DNA from: Terrimonas ferruginea DSM 30193
GTDB lineage: Bacteria; Bacteroidota; Bacteroidia; Chitinophagales; Chitinophagaceae
NCBI RefSeq assembly: GCF_000425585.1
Contig: NZ_AUDS01000009.1
Location: 151,708 to 215,707 of the forward strand
DNA length: 64,000 nt
Direction of reading: 5' to 3'
In this document: in pieces, positions 1 to 8,622 of the stretch
How the letters are laid out: each line of letters starts with the position of its first letter
How positions within the stretch are numbered: position 1 is the first letter of the stretch
Translations under genes and position numbers: made by a program
The notes under the pieces: model-generated
Told to the model about the DNA's origin: nothing
What the model saw: only the letters and a program-made list of their open reading frames with translations
Database searches by the model: none

Positions 1-1
1 A

Positions 2-67
2 AGAATGGAGTTGAAAAAATACAACGCTATTCTGAAGAAAGTGACTGTTCACAAAGAAATCAAGTAA
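2..67 (+). CDS. rpmG: 50S ribosomal protein L33, 3' end
   Basis: Only the last 21 codons are in the window; the start lies upstream. The readable tail (RMELKKYNAILKKVTVHKEIK) matches the C-terminus of bacterial L33, a small protein of the large ribosomal subunit. The next gene is the DUF4295 protein that commonly follows rpmG in Bacteroidota, which supports the call. Confidence 0.85.
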   Translation, partial: RMELKKYNAILKKVTVHKEIK

Positions 68-126
68 TGATACCATTCAAAGCCGGCAGCACATCCTGCT
101 GGTTATGAATATAAACTAATAAGATC

Positions 127-300
127 ATGGCAAAAGCAGCTTCTAAAAACGCGAAAGTAAAGGACCTGAAAGCTTCTGCAGAAGCAAAGAACTGGACCAA
201 GGTGATCAAAGCCGTAAGAAGCCCTAAAACAGGCGCTTACACTTTCAAAGAGCAGATCATCCACAAGGATAAAGTAAAGGATTTTCTGGCCCAGAAATAA
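127..300 (+). CDS. DUF4295 family small basic protein
   Basis: A 57-residue lysine-rich protein starting MAKAASKNAKVKDLK and ending VKDFLAQK. It is rich in K, A and S with no membrane segment or signal peptide. Size, composition and position between rpmG and ftsY match the DUF4295 family, found in Bacteroidota next to L33. Its place after a ribosomal protein gene and its basic charge suggest, by inference only, a ribosome- or RNA-associated role. It lies 59 bases after rpmG and is probably co-transcribed with it. No function is established from the sequence. Confidence 0.8.
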   Translation: MAKAASKNAKVKDLKASAEAKNWTKVIKAVRSPKTGAYTFKEQIIHKDKVKDFLAQK

Positions 301-410
301 TCCGGGTACTTCATGTATATCCAGAAAGCTGTTCGTTGCCACGGATGGCTTTTGTTGTTTTAGGTTGACCAGCCGGTCAGCATTTTGTTCACCGTTCAGC
401 ATCTCTTCAT

Positions 411-1379
411 ATGGGTTTTTTCAATAAGCTATTCGGAAAAAAAGAAAAGGAAAGTCTCGATCAGGGCCTTCAGAAAACCAAAGAAGGTTTCTTTGCCAAG
501 ATCAGCAAAGCCATTGCCGGCAAAAGCACGGTTGACGAAGAAGTTCTCGACAACCTGGAAGAAGCACTCGTAGGTGCTGACGTCGGTATCGAAACCACCG
601 TTCGTATCATCGAGCGCATCGAGAAACGGGTGGCCAAAGACAAATACCTTAATACAGGCGAATTGAATAAAATGCTTCAGGAGGAAATTGAACAAATTCT
701 TGTAGATGCTCCTGAATCAAATAGTTATGCATTTGACTCCAATCTCCCGAAGAAGCCTTATATCATTCTCGTTGTAGGTGTGAATGGTGTGGGCAAAACT
801 ACCACCATCGGCAAACTCGCCTATAACTTTAAAAAAGCGGGCAAGGAAGTGTTGCTCGGCGCCGCCGATACTTTCCGTGCCGCTGCAGTGGACCAACTCA
901 CCATCTGGAGCGAGCGCGTAGGTGTTCCCATTGTCAAGCAGGACATGGGCAGCGATCCCGCCGCCGTTGCCTTCGATACCGCACAGAGCGCCGTGGCCCG
1001 CCAGTCAGATGTGGTTTTAATCGACACCGCCGGCCGCCTTCATAACAAGGCCCACCTGATGGATGAACTCAGCAAGATCAAACGCGTTATCCAGAAAGTA
1101 TTACCCGACGCACCGCACGAAGTACTCCTGGTGCTGGACGGTAGCACGGGGCAGAACGCCGTAGAACAGGCCCGCCAGTTTACCGCCGCTACCGATGTGA
1201 GCGCCCTCGCCATCACAAAACTGGATGGCACAGCCAAAGGCGGCGTAGTGCTGGCCATTGCCAATCAATTCCGCATTCCCGTGAAGTTTATCGGCGTGGG
1301 GGAGAAAATGGAAGACCTGCTGGTTTTCGATAAACATGAATTTGTTGACAGCCTTTTCAGCTTGAATACGAACGAATAA
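411..1379 (+). CDS. ftsY: Signal recognition particle receptor FtsY
   Basis: A 322-residue SRP-type GTPase that docks the SRP-ribosome complex at the inner membrane for co-translational insertion. It has a helical N domain (about residues 20-95) and a G domain with the P-loop GVNGVGKT at 123-130, the insertion-box DTFRAAA near 153, DTAGR at 205-209 and the guanine-specificity TKLDG at 269-273. The long acidic A domain of E. coli FtsY is absent; the protein starts MGFFNKLFGKKEKE, a short amphipathic basic segment. It is followed 23 bases later by rimO in the same direction, so the two probably share a transcript. Confidence 0.96.
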   Translation: MGFFNKLFGKKEKESLDQGLQKTKEGFFAKISKAIAGKSTVDEEVLDNLEEALVGADVGIETTVRIIERIEKRVAKDKYLNTGELNKMLQEEIEQILVDAPESNSYAFDSNLPKKPYIILVVGVNGVGKTTTIGKLAYNFKKAGKEVLLGAADTFRAAAVDQLTIWSERVGVPIVKQDMGSDPAAVAFDTAQSAVARQSDVVLIDTAGRLHNKAHLMDELSKIKRVIQKVLPDAPHEVLLVLDGSTGQNAVEQARQFTAATDVSALAITKLDGTAKGGVVLAIANQFRIPVKFIGVGEKMEDLLVFDKHEFVDSLFSLNTNE

Positions 1380-1402
1380 GAAAGGCTTACTGAATATTTT
1401 TT

Positions 1403-2716
1403 ATGAAGACAAAAACGCTCCGCAGAGACAAGGTGAACATCATCACCCTGGGATGCAGCAAGAACATGGTAGACAGCGAGGTATTGAGCGGACAGCTCCT
1501 TGCCAATGATATCGCCGTGGTACATGAGAACAAAAAACTCGATCACAATATCGTAGTGGTAAACACCTGCGGTTTTATCGATAAGGCCAAAGAGGAAAGC
1601 ATCAACACCATTCTCGACCAGGTAGAACTGAAGAGAAAAGGAAAGCTCGATAAAGTATATGTAACCGGTTGCCTGAGCGAACGCTATAAAAACAATCTCG
1701 AAGACGAGATCCCCGAAGTGGATGCCTTTTTCGGCACCATGGAACTTCCCCTCATCCTGAAACAATTCGAGGCCGATTATAAAACCGAGCTGGTGGGCGA
1801 GCGTCTGCTGGCTACACCGCAACATTACGCCTACCTCAAGATTTCCGAAGGCTGCAACCGAACCTGTTCATTCTGCGCCATTCCTTTGATGCGTGGCAAA
1901 CACCAGAGCCGCTCCATCGACGACCTGGTGCGCGAAGCCGAAGGCCTGGTACGCAAAGGCGTGAAAGAAGTAATGCTCATTGCACAGGAACTGACCTACT
2001 ACGGCCTCGATATTTATAAAAAACGCGCCCTTCCCGAGCTGTTGCATCGCCTCGCCGACGTGCAGGGATTGGAATGGATCCGCCTGCATTATGCTTACCC
2101 GTCCAAATTTCCGCTGGAAATCCTGGACGTAATGCGTGAACGCGACAACATCTGCAACTATCTCGATATGCCGCTTCAGCATGCCTCCAACAATATGCTG
2201 AAAGCGATGAAACGCCAGATCACCCGCGAGGAAATGGAAGAACTTGTTGCTTCCATCCGCGAACGTGTTCCCGGCATCTGTCTCCGCACCACACTGATCG
2301 CCGGTTTCCCTGGCGAGACACAGGAAGATGTGGAAGAACTCAAAGGTTTCCTCGAACGTATGCGCTTCGACCGCGTGGGCATTTTCACCTATTCACACGA
2401 AGAAGGTACTTCTGCTCACGATCTCGTTGACGACGTGCCTGCTGAGGAAAAGGAACGCCGCGCACAGGAGATCATGGAAGTGCAGCAGGAAATCTCTTAC
2501 GAAAAGAACCAGGAAAAAATCGGCCAGGTATTTAAAGTGCTGGTCGATAAAAAAGAAGCCGGCCGCTACCTTGGCCGCACCGAGTTCGATAGCGTAGAGG
2601 TTGACAACGAAGTGGTTGTTCATTCCGACCGCAAGCTGCTGCCCGGCAATTTCTACCATGTAAAAATCACCAAAGCGTACGACTACGATCTTGAAGGAGA
2701 AGTGGTGGAGGTTTGA
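1403..2716 (+). CDS. rimO: Ribosomal protein S12 methylthiotransferase RimO
   Basis: A radical-SAM methylthiotransferase of 437 residues that adds a methylthio group to the conserved aspartate of ribosomal protein S12. The N-terminal UPF0004 domain has the three cluster cysteines C18 (in LGCSKNMVDSE), C56 and C90. The radical SAM motif CNRTCSFC is at 151-158 and a TRAM-like domain occupies the last 65 residues. LGCSKNMVDSE is characteristic of RimO rather than MiaB. It sits 23 bases after ftsY. The gene ends in GTGGAGGTTTGA and a palindromic repeat module begins within about 10 bases. Confidence 0.95.
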   Translation: MKTKTLRRDKVNIITLGCSKNMVDSEVLSGQLLANDIAVVHENKKLDHNIVVVNTCGFIDKAKEESINTILDQVELKRKGKLDKVYVTGCLSERYKNNLEDEIPEVDAFFGTMELPLILKQFEADYKTELVGERLLATPQHYAYLKISEGCNRTCSFCAIPLMRGKHQSRSIDDLVREAEGLVRKGVKEVMLIAQELTYYGLDIYKKRALPELLHRLADVQGLEWIRLHYAYPSKFPLEILDVMRERDNICNYLDMPLQHASNNMLKAMKRQITREEMEELVASIRERVPGICLRTTLIAGFPGETQEDVEELKGFLERMRFDRVGIFTYSHEEGTSAHDLVDDVPAEEKERRAQEIMEVQQEISYEKNQEKIGQVFKVLVDKKEAGRYLGRTEFDSVEVDNEVVVHSDRKLLPGNFYHVKITKAYDYDLEGEVVEV

Positions 2717-2945
2717 GGTGCAAGGCCCGACACTTCGGGCCGAAGTGTCGGCCTAAGGCGTAAGGTTTAGGGTGTAGGGAAATAATTAAATCTTTGCGGC
2801 TTTGTGCCTTATGCAGCTTTGCGTGAACCGACGTTGTTTTTCCCGCAAAGGCGCAAAGTAATTGAGTCGCAAAGATGGCTTCGGGAGGCCGAAGCATCGG
2901 CCTCAGCCACCATTCACTTATTAACTTATTCACTCATTCACCCTT
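2717..2945. repeat. Mosaic heptamer-repeat locus A (convergent spacer)
   Basis: The spacer between convergent rimO and the DUF5916 gene holds several modules. A near-perfect palindrome with 12-bp arms lies at 2727-2751 (CCGACACTTCGG, one base, then its complement). An NNNTAAG array follows at about 2753-2777, then the TTTGC module and its inverse (about 2790-2874), a GGCCGAAGCATCGGCC hairpin near 2890, a GTGAATN-type array in minus-strand sense at about 2906-2942, and a DTCAAAA array that runs into the DUF5916 coding end. The hairpins could act as terminators for both genes, although no run of T follows directly. Confidence 0.8.
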
Positions 2946-5388
2946 TGGAATTTTGACTTTTGATTTTTGAATTTTTCCTCCATTCCTGGTAATCCAAAAA
3001 ATAAATCAGTCTCAACGAAATACTGTTGAACATCGGGTTGTCTAATGTATTCCGCAGATTACGATAATACGAATCGCGGACAAGCTGATTGCTAAGTTGC
3101 CCCGCATTTTTCCAGCCAATATTTAAAAAACTACCCGGCGCAAACTGCCATGTATACACCATATCGATGTTAAAAAAGTTGATGTTGTAGTCAGGATTCG
3201 GAGTAGTGGTAACCACTTCCGTCGTATGGCCATCCGCTGACAGATCAAACAATTGAGTGAAGTGTACCTTACTCCAGTAATGCCGCAGACGAACGGTAAT
3301 GCCCATGCGGTTGGTGAAGCTGTACTTCATGTCCAGCGTATTCGAAATCGTCCGGCGGTCGCGTAAGCCGATTACCACACCGGGCACAGCGGTCAGGTAA
3401 GCAAAGCCATAATCATTCCGCTGAAGCTCCACATAGTTGTTCAGGCCAATATTCAATTTATCACTGAAACGGTAATTGTTACCCAGGCTTATTTCGGAGA
3501 AATTACCATTGAACCGCGGCGCCAGGCGATGATAGAATTCCGCAGACAGCGTGTATTTTTTTGCTTTATTGCTTCTCAGCCAGATGCCTTTCATCCAGGA
3601 TGCGGGTCTGCGCAGTACATAACCGTCGAGCCGCGCATCATAATAATCGTTACTACGCGCCCGGTAGTCGAGTTCGAATCCCACATTCCAGAGATTTTTC
3701 ATTTGCCCGTTTACGTTACCGCTGAGCACAAGATCCTGGTAGAGCCGTGGCTCTTGCAATTGCGAATAATTGCCATTGATGTTGATGTAAATATTGTTGT
3801 AAAAACTTTTTGGTTTTACCCATTTATAACCGGCGTAAAAGCCGTGCGTGAGATAATTGTTATTGGTGAAATAGCCCATATCAGACTGATTATACCGGCT
3901 ATCCACGTACCAGCGATGAATGTCGAAATTGAAACGGCCTTTGAATTTTCCAAAGAATAATTCATATTGATTGCCGCTGTAGGTTTTTCCCGGAGCTTCA
4001 TACCCGATCAGGCGGCTATGGGCAACTTTACCCCACACATTCCATTTGATATTTTTATCATAAAGGTCCCAGTCGAGAGCGGTGACGTTGGCGTCATAGT
4101 CATTCCCGCTTCTCCATACATTCGTGTTGATCAATGTTACCCTGGAGTTGTGCGGAAGTGCCTGATCGAGCACGGCTATATTATAGTTGGTCAGTGGTGA
4201 TGTCTGCACTTTATAAGTTTGCTTGTCGGCTTTTTCCACTGTTGCATATTCGCTTCTGGTAATTGCATTGAATAATCCTATTCCCAGTTTACTTTTTGTG
4301 CGCCCGCTGATTTTGGTGGCATTCAGCAGTTTTGTTTGTGCAGGATTTTTGCGGATTGTTTCGCCTCCGGCACGATCGTAATCAACATCGTAATAATGCA
4401 ATGGCTGCCCGCCGATACGCCGGCTGTAAAACAAATCTCCCTGGGAGAATAGCTCCGTTCCTTCATTGAAGAACGGCCTGTTCTCATTGAATTTTACTTC
4501 AAATGGCGACAGGTTCAACACCTGGTTGTCGCTTTGTACTTGTCCGAAGTCGGGAATCAGTGTCATGTCCATGGTAAATGCGTCCGAGATACCGTACTTC
4601 ACATCCATGCCACCGCTGAGTGTGGAACGCCATTGATTCTCCGTTGAAGCATCTTTGGTGAGATAAGAAGACAGATAAGGAGAAAAAGACAAACGCAATG
4701 GGGGACGTATATCCTGAAGGCCAGACCAGGTACCAAATTGATTGACGAAACCGAAGTGCGTGGGGTCTACAGGACTCCAGGAATATTGCTGCCCCGTGCG
4801 TGAACGGCGGCGAAGCACCTGTATGTTCCAGTCCTGCAGTTTGCCTTTGCTGAACCGCACCGCTGCATAAGGAATTTTCATTTCAAAACTCCAGCCATTA
4901 TCATGAATCTTTGCACGTGTTTCATATACCGCATTCCAGCTGCCGTCTTCACTACCGGTACCATATTTGATGTCAAATTGCTCGTTGAGTGGCGTAACGA
5001 AGAAGGAGAGGGCATTGATTTTATCCTGATAGGTGTCGAGGATCAACCCGGCGAAGTCGTTGATGCCGATTTCATCACGCCCCGCCAGTTGGGTGGTAAC
5101 GCTGTCGCGGGTTGATTCGCGGCAGAACCCGGCAAAGTAGATGGCTTCGTCATCGTACAGCAAATAAAAAGTGGATCGTGTAGCCTCCATTTCCGGTCTG
5201 CCAAAGGTCGGTCGCATTTCGGTGAGTGTGCCGGGCATCAGCCCTTTTTTCCAGGCTTCTTCATCCGGCATGCCATCCATTACAATGGGCAGGTCGCGCC
5301 GGACGGCTGGAAATTGTTTTTGTGTATTTTGCGTGTGGGCACAAAAGTGTAAGGCCAGAATGAAAAATAACAGCAGGGTGTGACGCAT
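2938..5388 (-). CDS. DUF5916 family outer-membrane protein with CBM9-like domain
   Basis: An 816-residue secreted protein. A signal peptide (about 1-20, MRHTLLLFFILALHFCAHTQ) precedes a CBM9-like beta-sandwich domain at about 28-230 that opens with PIVMDGMPDEEAW. The remaining roughly 550 residues are rich in aromatic and alternating polar/hydrophobic strands, as expected for an outer-membrane barrel (DUF5916). Family members occur widely in Bacteroidota; no substrate is established. The C-terminus is odd: the last nine residues, KIKSQNSKG, are encoded by an intergenic DTCAAAA repeat, and the TGA stop belongs to the adjoining GTGAATN array. The gene is divergent from the aldehyde dehydrogenase. 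Confidence 0.88.
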   Translation of the reverse strand: MRHTLLLFFILALHFCAHTQNTQKQFPAVRRDLPIVMDGMPDEEAWKKGLMPGTLTEMRPTFGRPEMEATRSTFYLLYDDEAIYFAGFCRESTRDSVTTQLAGRDEIGINDFAGLILDTYQDKINALSFFVTPLNEQFDIKYGTGSEDGSWNAVYETRAKIHDNGWSFEMKIPYAAVRFSKGKLQDWNIQVLRRRSRTGQQYSWSPVDPTHFGFVNQFGTWSGLQDIRPPLRLSFSPYLSSYLTKDASTENQWRSTLSGGMDVKYGISDAFTMDMTLIPDFGQVQSDNQVLNLSPFEVKFNENRPFFNEGTELFSQGDLFYSRRIGGQPLHYYDVDYDRAGGETIRKNPAQTKLLNATKISGRTKSKLGIGLFNAITRSEYATVEKADKQTYKVQTSPLTNYNIAVLDQALPHNSRVTLINTNVWRSGNDYDANVTALDWDLYDKNIKWNVWGKVAHSRLIGYEAPGKTYSGNQYELFFGKFKGRFNFDIHRWYVDSRYNQSDMGYFTNNNYLTHGFYAGYKWVKPKSFYNNIYININGNYSQLQEPRLYQDLVLSGNVNGQMKNLWNVGFELDYRARSNDYYDARLDGYVLRRPASWMKGIWLRSNKAKKYTLSAEFYHRLAPRFNGNFSEISLGNNYRFSDKLNIGLNNYVELQRNDYGFAYLTAVPGVVIGLRDRRTISNTLDMKYSFTNRMGITVRLRHYWSKVHFTQLFDLSADGHTTEVVTTTPNPDYNINFFNIDMVYTWQFAPGSFLNIGWKNAGQLSNQLVRDSYYRNLRNTLDNPMFNSISLRLIYFLDYQEWRKNSKIKSQNSKG

Positions 5389-5541
5389 AAACAGTGATGT
5401 GATAAGAAAGCTTTCGTAAAGAAACGAACAGCGCGTATTACAGTTACAGCCGGCAAAAAATATTTATAAAAATCCTGACAAGTGGTAACCTTACTCCACG
5501 GACGGAGTGAAATCCGGCAGGACCTTAACAAATAAACGATC

Positions 5542-7032
5542 ATGGAATACAAAGACGCTACGACCGAAGAAATTGAACTGATCATACAGCAATCATGGGC
5601 CGCATTCGAGGTATACCGCAATTTCAGTTTACAACAACGCGCCGCTTTTATGCGCGCCATTGCTGACGAACTCGATAAAACCGGTGATGCGTTGCTGGAA
5701 GCGGCTGCTGCGGAAACACATCTGCCCTTGCCCCGTTTGCGCAACGAACGCGCCCGCACGATGTTTCAGTTGACGAGTTATGCCGCTGCCTGTGAAGCCG
5801 GCAACTGGCTCGAAGCGCGGATCGATACGGCAGTTGCCGATAAAAATCCGCCGAAGCCGGATCTGCGTAAAATGCTGGTGCCGCTTGGGCCCGTAGTGGT
5901 TTTTGGCGCGGCCAATTTTCCTTTTGCCTATTCCACCGCCGGAGGCGATACGGCCTGCGCGCTGGCAGCCGGTTGCCCCGTGATTGTAAAGGCGCACCCC
6001 GGGCATGCCCATACCAGCCAGTTAGTAGCGGATGCCATCACACGTGCCGCACGTGCCACCGGCATTCCGGATGGTGTATTTGCACATATCCATGGTGCGT
6101 CATTCGAGGTGGGCAAAGCGCTCATAGAACATCCGTTGATCAGGGCAGCCGGCTTCACGGGATCATTTGCCGGAGGCAAACAATTATTCGACTGGGCCAA
6201 CCAGCGTAAAGAACCTATACCTGTATTTGCGGAAATGAGCAGCGTGAATCCTGTATATCTTTTACCCGGAAAACTAAAAGAGGCCGCTGAAGAAACGGCG
6301 CGTCTTTATGCCGGATCCATCACCCTGGGTGTGGGACAATTTTGCACCAATCCCGGTATACTCGTAGCCGTGGAAGGTGAAGCGCTGGATCGTTTCAAAA
6401 ATGTATTAACGGAAGAAATTAAAAAGACAGCGCCGGGCGACATGCTTAACATCGGCATCTTTAAAAACTATGTGGAGAAACGCGCCAACGCACTGGCGCA
6501 GGAAGGCGTGGAGATGACTGCAGTACCCGAAGCCGATCCGCAATTGGAACAGGGACTGCCTACGATCGCAACTACTACGGCGGCCGTTTTCCTCGAAAAT
6601 CCGTTGCTGCAAAAAGAAGTGTTCGGTCCGTATTCGTTGCTGGTTGTTTGCCGCAGCGAAGCCGAAATGCTGGAAGTGGCCCGGCACATCGAAGGGCAGT
6701 TAACGTCAACGTTGATGGCCACGCAGGAAGATCTTGCACGCAACCGCTACCTGATCGATATAGTGAAAAATCAATGCGGGCGTTTGATCCTGAACGGGGT
6801 GCCCACCGGCGTGGAAGTGTGTCTGAGTATGCAGCACGGCGGACCTTATCCGTCTACCACGGATGCGCGTTTTACCTCCGTTGGAGCCGATGGCATCAAA
6901 CGCTTTGCACGTCCTGTGGCTTTTCAAAACTGGAACGATGAATGGCTGCCTGCGGAATTGCAGAACAGCAATCCGCTTGATATCTGGCGTACGGTGAATG
7001 ATGAGCTGACGAAACAGCCGGTGAATGGGTGA
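5542..7032 (+). CDS. Aldehyde dehydrogenase, alpha-ketoglutaric-semialdehyde type
   Basis: A 496-residue NAD(P)-dependent aldehyde dehydrogenase. The sequence FGAANFPFAYSTAGGDTACA (121-140), the general base E231 (FAEMSSVNPV) and the nucleophile C268 (GVGQFCTNPG) match the branch that oxidises 2,5-dioxopentanoate (alpha-ketoglutaric semialdehyde) to 2-oxoglutarate in sugar-acid or hydroxyproline breakdown. No other gene of those pathways is adjacent, so the substrate is an assignment by family. The last residues, PVNG, and the TGA stop lie in the first units of a GTGAATN repeat array. Confidence 0.88.
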   Translation: MEYKDATTEEIELIIQQSWAAFEVYRNFSLQQRAAFMRAIADELDKTGDALLEAAAAETHLPLPRLRNERARTMFQLTSYAAACEAGNWLEARIDTAVADKNPPKPDLRKMLVPLGPVVVFGAANFPFAYSTAGGDTACALAAGCPVIVKAHPGHAHTSQLVADAITRAARATGIPDGVFAHIHGASFEVGKALIEHPLIRAAGFTGSFAGGKQLFDWANQRKEPIPVFAEMSSVNPVYLLPGKLKEAAEETARLYAGSITLGVGQFCTNPGILVAVEGEALDRFKNVLTEEIKKTAPGDMLNIGIFKNYVEKRANALAQEGVEMTAVPEADPQLEQGLPTIATTTAAVFLENPLLQKEVFGPYSLLVVCRSEAEMLEVARHIEGQLTSTLMATQEDLARNRYLIDIVKNQCGRLILNGVPTGVEVCLSMQHGGPYPSTTDARFTSVGADGIKRFARPVAFQNWNDEWLPAELQNSNPLDIWRTVNDELTKQPVNG

Positions 7033-7250
7033 ATGGTGAATCGTGAATCGTCAATGGTGAATGGTGAGTAAGTCAATGGTGAATAGTGAATGGTGAATAG
7101 TGAATGGTGAATGCGTCAAATCTCCCCTGGTTCGTGTTTTCACGAACACGGGTGAATGGATCAAATTCCCTTGGCTCGTTCGCTGAGGCCAATACGTCGG
7201 CTTCACGAAGGGCACAAAACTTATTACTTAGTACTTAAAACTTACTACTT
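7021..7250. repeat. Mosaic heptamer-repeat locus B with composite element
   Basis: A GTGAATN array (about 12 units, 7021-7113) starts inside the dehydrogenase stop region. It is followed by a composite block at 7101-7240 with a CTGGTTCGTGTTTTCACGAA hairpin (around 7128-7147), a GGCC..CGGC segment and a minus-strand NTAAGTA array. The NTAAGTA array supplies the TAG stop of the hydroxylase gene on the other strand. The whole 7101-7240 block occurs again, inverted, at about 24337-24486 with few differences apart from one 21-bp insertion. Confidence 0.85.
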
Positions 7251-8492
7251 CCTGCGGCTCCACACAACCGTGCCTGTCAACGAAAGCAATAAATAACCGC
7301 CAACAAGATAACCACTCATGGGTAGCCAGTCAGAGAGCCCGAACCAATCGGGTTGCAGGTAGAGGAGATAAGCGCCAAAACCGGCTTTTACCAGCTCCGC
7401 TGCCCATGCATAAGGATGGCGGTCCATCAGTTCGGTCAATGCATAAACACTGACGAATATAAACAGACCATACAGGTAGATATAAGCGTGATCGAGTTGA
7501 TTGATATGCGCGAGGCGCGCAAAGAAGTAGCTGATAAAGCCAAGTAAGATCACCAGTTGAATCCAGCACCAGGCCTTTAATCCGGCAGAAGCGGGCGGAT
7601 CATACTTTTCCATACTATAAGGATCATCGATTTTGTACACGGGGAAACGTTCGTTTACATCATCCGGCCGCCAGCCGGTCGGCATCATCCAGAGGCGTAA
7701 TTTGTCTTTCCATTTTTTCGTATACCAGGCATCGCGGAACAGCAACCCTACATGTTGAAAATTGATGCGAACCGGATTCCAGGTACGTACGGGGCGGGTA
7801 ATGCCATACACCGGTGACACTTCTTTCAATTCTTCCTGGAACGTACCAAACCATTTGTCCCAGACAATGAATATCTGCGAAAAGTTTTTATCGATGTATT
7901 CTTTGTTGAGTGCATGATGCACGCGATGATGCGAAGGCGTAACAATGATTTTTTCCAGGAAACCCATTTTATTGATATGCCGGGTATGATACCAGAATTG
8001 AGCAAACAACTGGATAGGTGCCACCACTGCAATTACTTTGGCAGGAACGCCGAGCAAAGCCGCCGGCAACAGGAAAATCACAAACAGTTTTACAAACTCG
8101 GAAATGCTTTGCCGCAAGGCGCAGGCAAGATTGAACTCTTCGCTGCTGTGGTGGATGATATGATTATTCCAGAAAAGATTATAAACGTGGTTGAGCCGGT
8201 GGCTCCAGTAACCCATGAAGTCGAGTGCGATAAAAGCGATCACGTAGGTCCAGACCGTAGTAGGCATGTGTACCAAAGCTAGATGTGCGACCAGCCATTC
8301 ATAAGAAATAAGGGCGATGCTGATGCCCAGTACATCTTTGGTGACGTTGGTGATGCCGCTGCTAAGGCTGCTGATCATGTCCATGTGCCGGACGGTATCA
8401 TTTCCTTTCCGCCAGCCATACCATTTTTCCAATAAGACCAGGAGCAGGAAAGCGGGCATTGCAATGAGCAGGATCTTTCCGTACGTTTCCAT
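7245..8492 (-). CDS. Sterol desaturase / fatty acid hydroxylase family membrane protein
   Basis: A 415-residue integral membrane di-iron enzyme. The histidine clusters of the family are visible: HRLNH at 98-102, HIIHHSSEE at 111-118, HTRHI near 169, and SHHRVHH at 187-193. Hydrophobic helices lie before and between them. An extra C-terminal portion from about 300 has several more membrane helices (ending GGYLLLSLTGTVVWSRRK), longer than minimal family members. Members hydroxylate or desaturate lipids; the substrate cannot be read from the sequence. It is divergent from bshC, and its stop codon lies in an NTAAGTA repeat. Confidence 0.88.
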   Translation of the reverse strand: METYGKILLIAMPAFLLLVLLEKWYGWRKGNDTVRHMDMISSLSSGITNVTKDVLGISIALISYEWLVAHLALVHMPTTVWTYVIAFIALDFMGYWSHRLNHVYNLFWNNHIIHHSSEEFNLACALRQSISEFVKLFVIFLLPAALLGVPAKVIAVVAPIQLFAQFWYHTRHINKMGFLEKIIVTPSHHRVHHALNKEYIDKNFSQIFIVWDKWFGTFQEELKEVSPVYGITRPVRTWNPVRINFQHVGLLFRDAWYTKKWKDKLRLWMMPTGWRPDDVNERFPVYKIDDPYSMEKYDPPASAGLKAWCWIQLVILLGFISYFFARLAHINQLDHAYIYLYGLFIFVSVYALTELMDRHPYAWAAELVKAGFGAYLLYLQPDWFGLSDWLPMSGYLVGGYLLLSLTGTVVWSRRK

Positions 8493-8622
8493 ACCGCTAC
8501 AATCGTTTCCCGAATTTACAGAAAAGCCATGATTTGACGTAAAGACTGCCTCCGAACCATTTAGTTAAAAAATTGTTGATAGGTCGAATCGCCAACCAGT
8601 TGTTTCTTATTTTTACGTTTTT

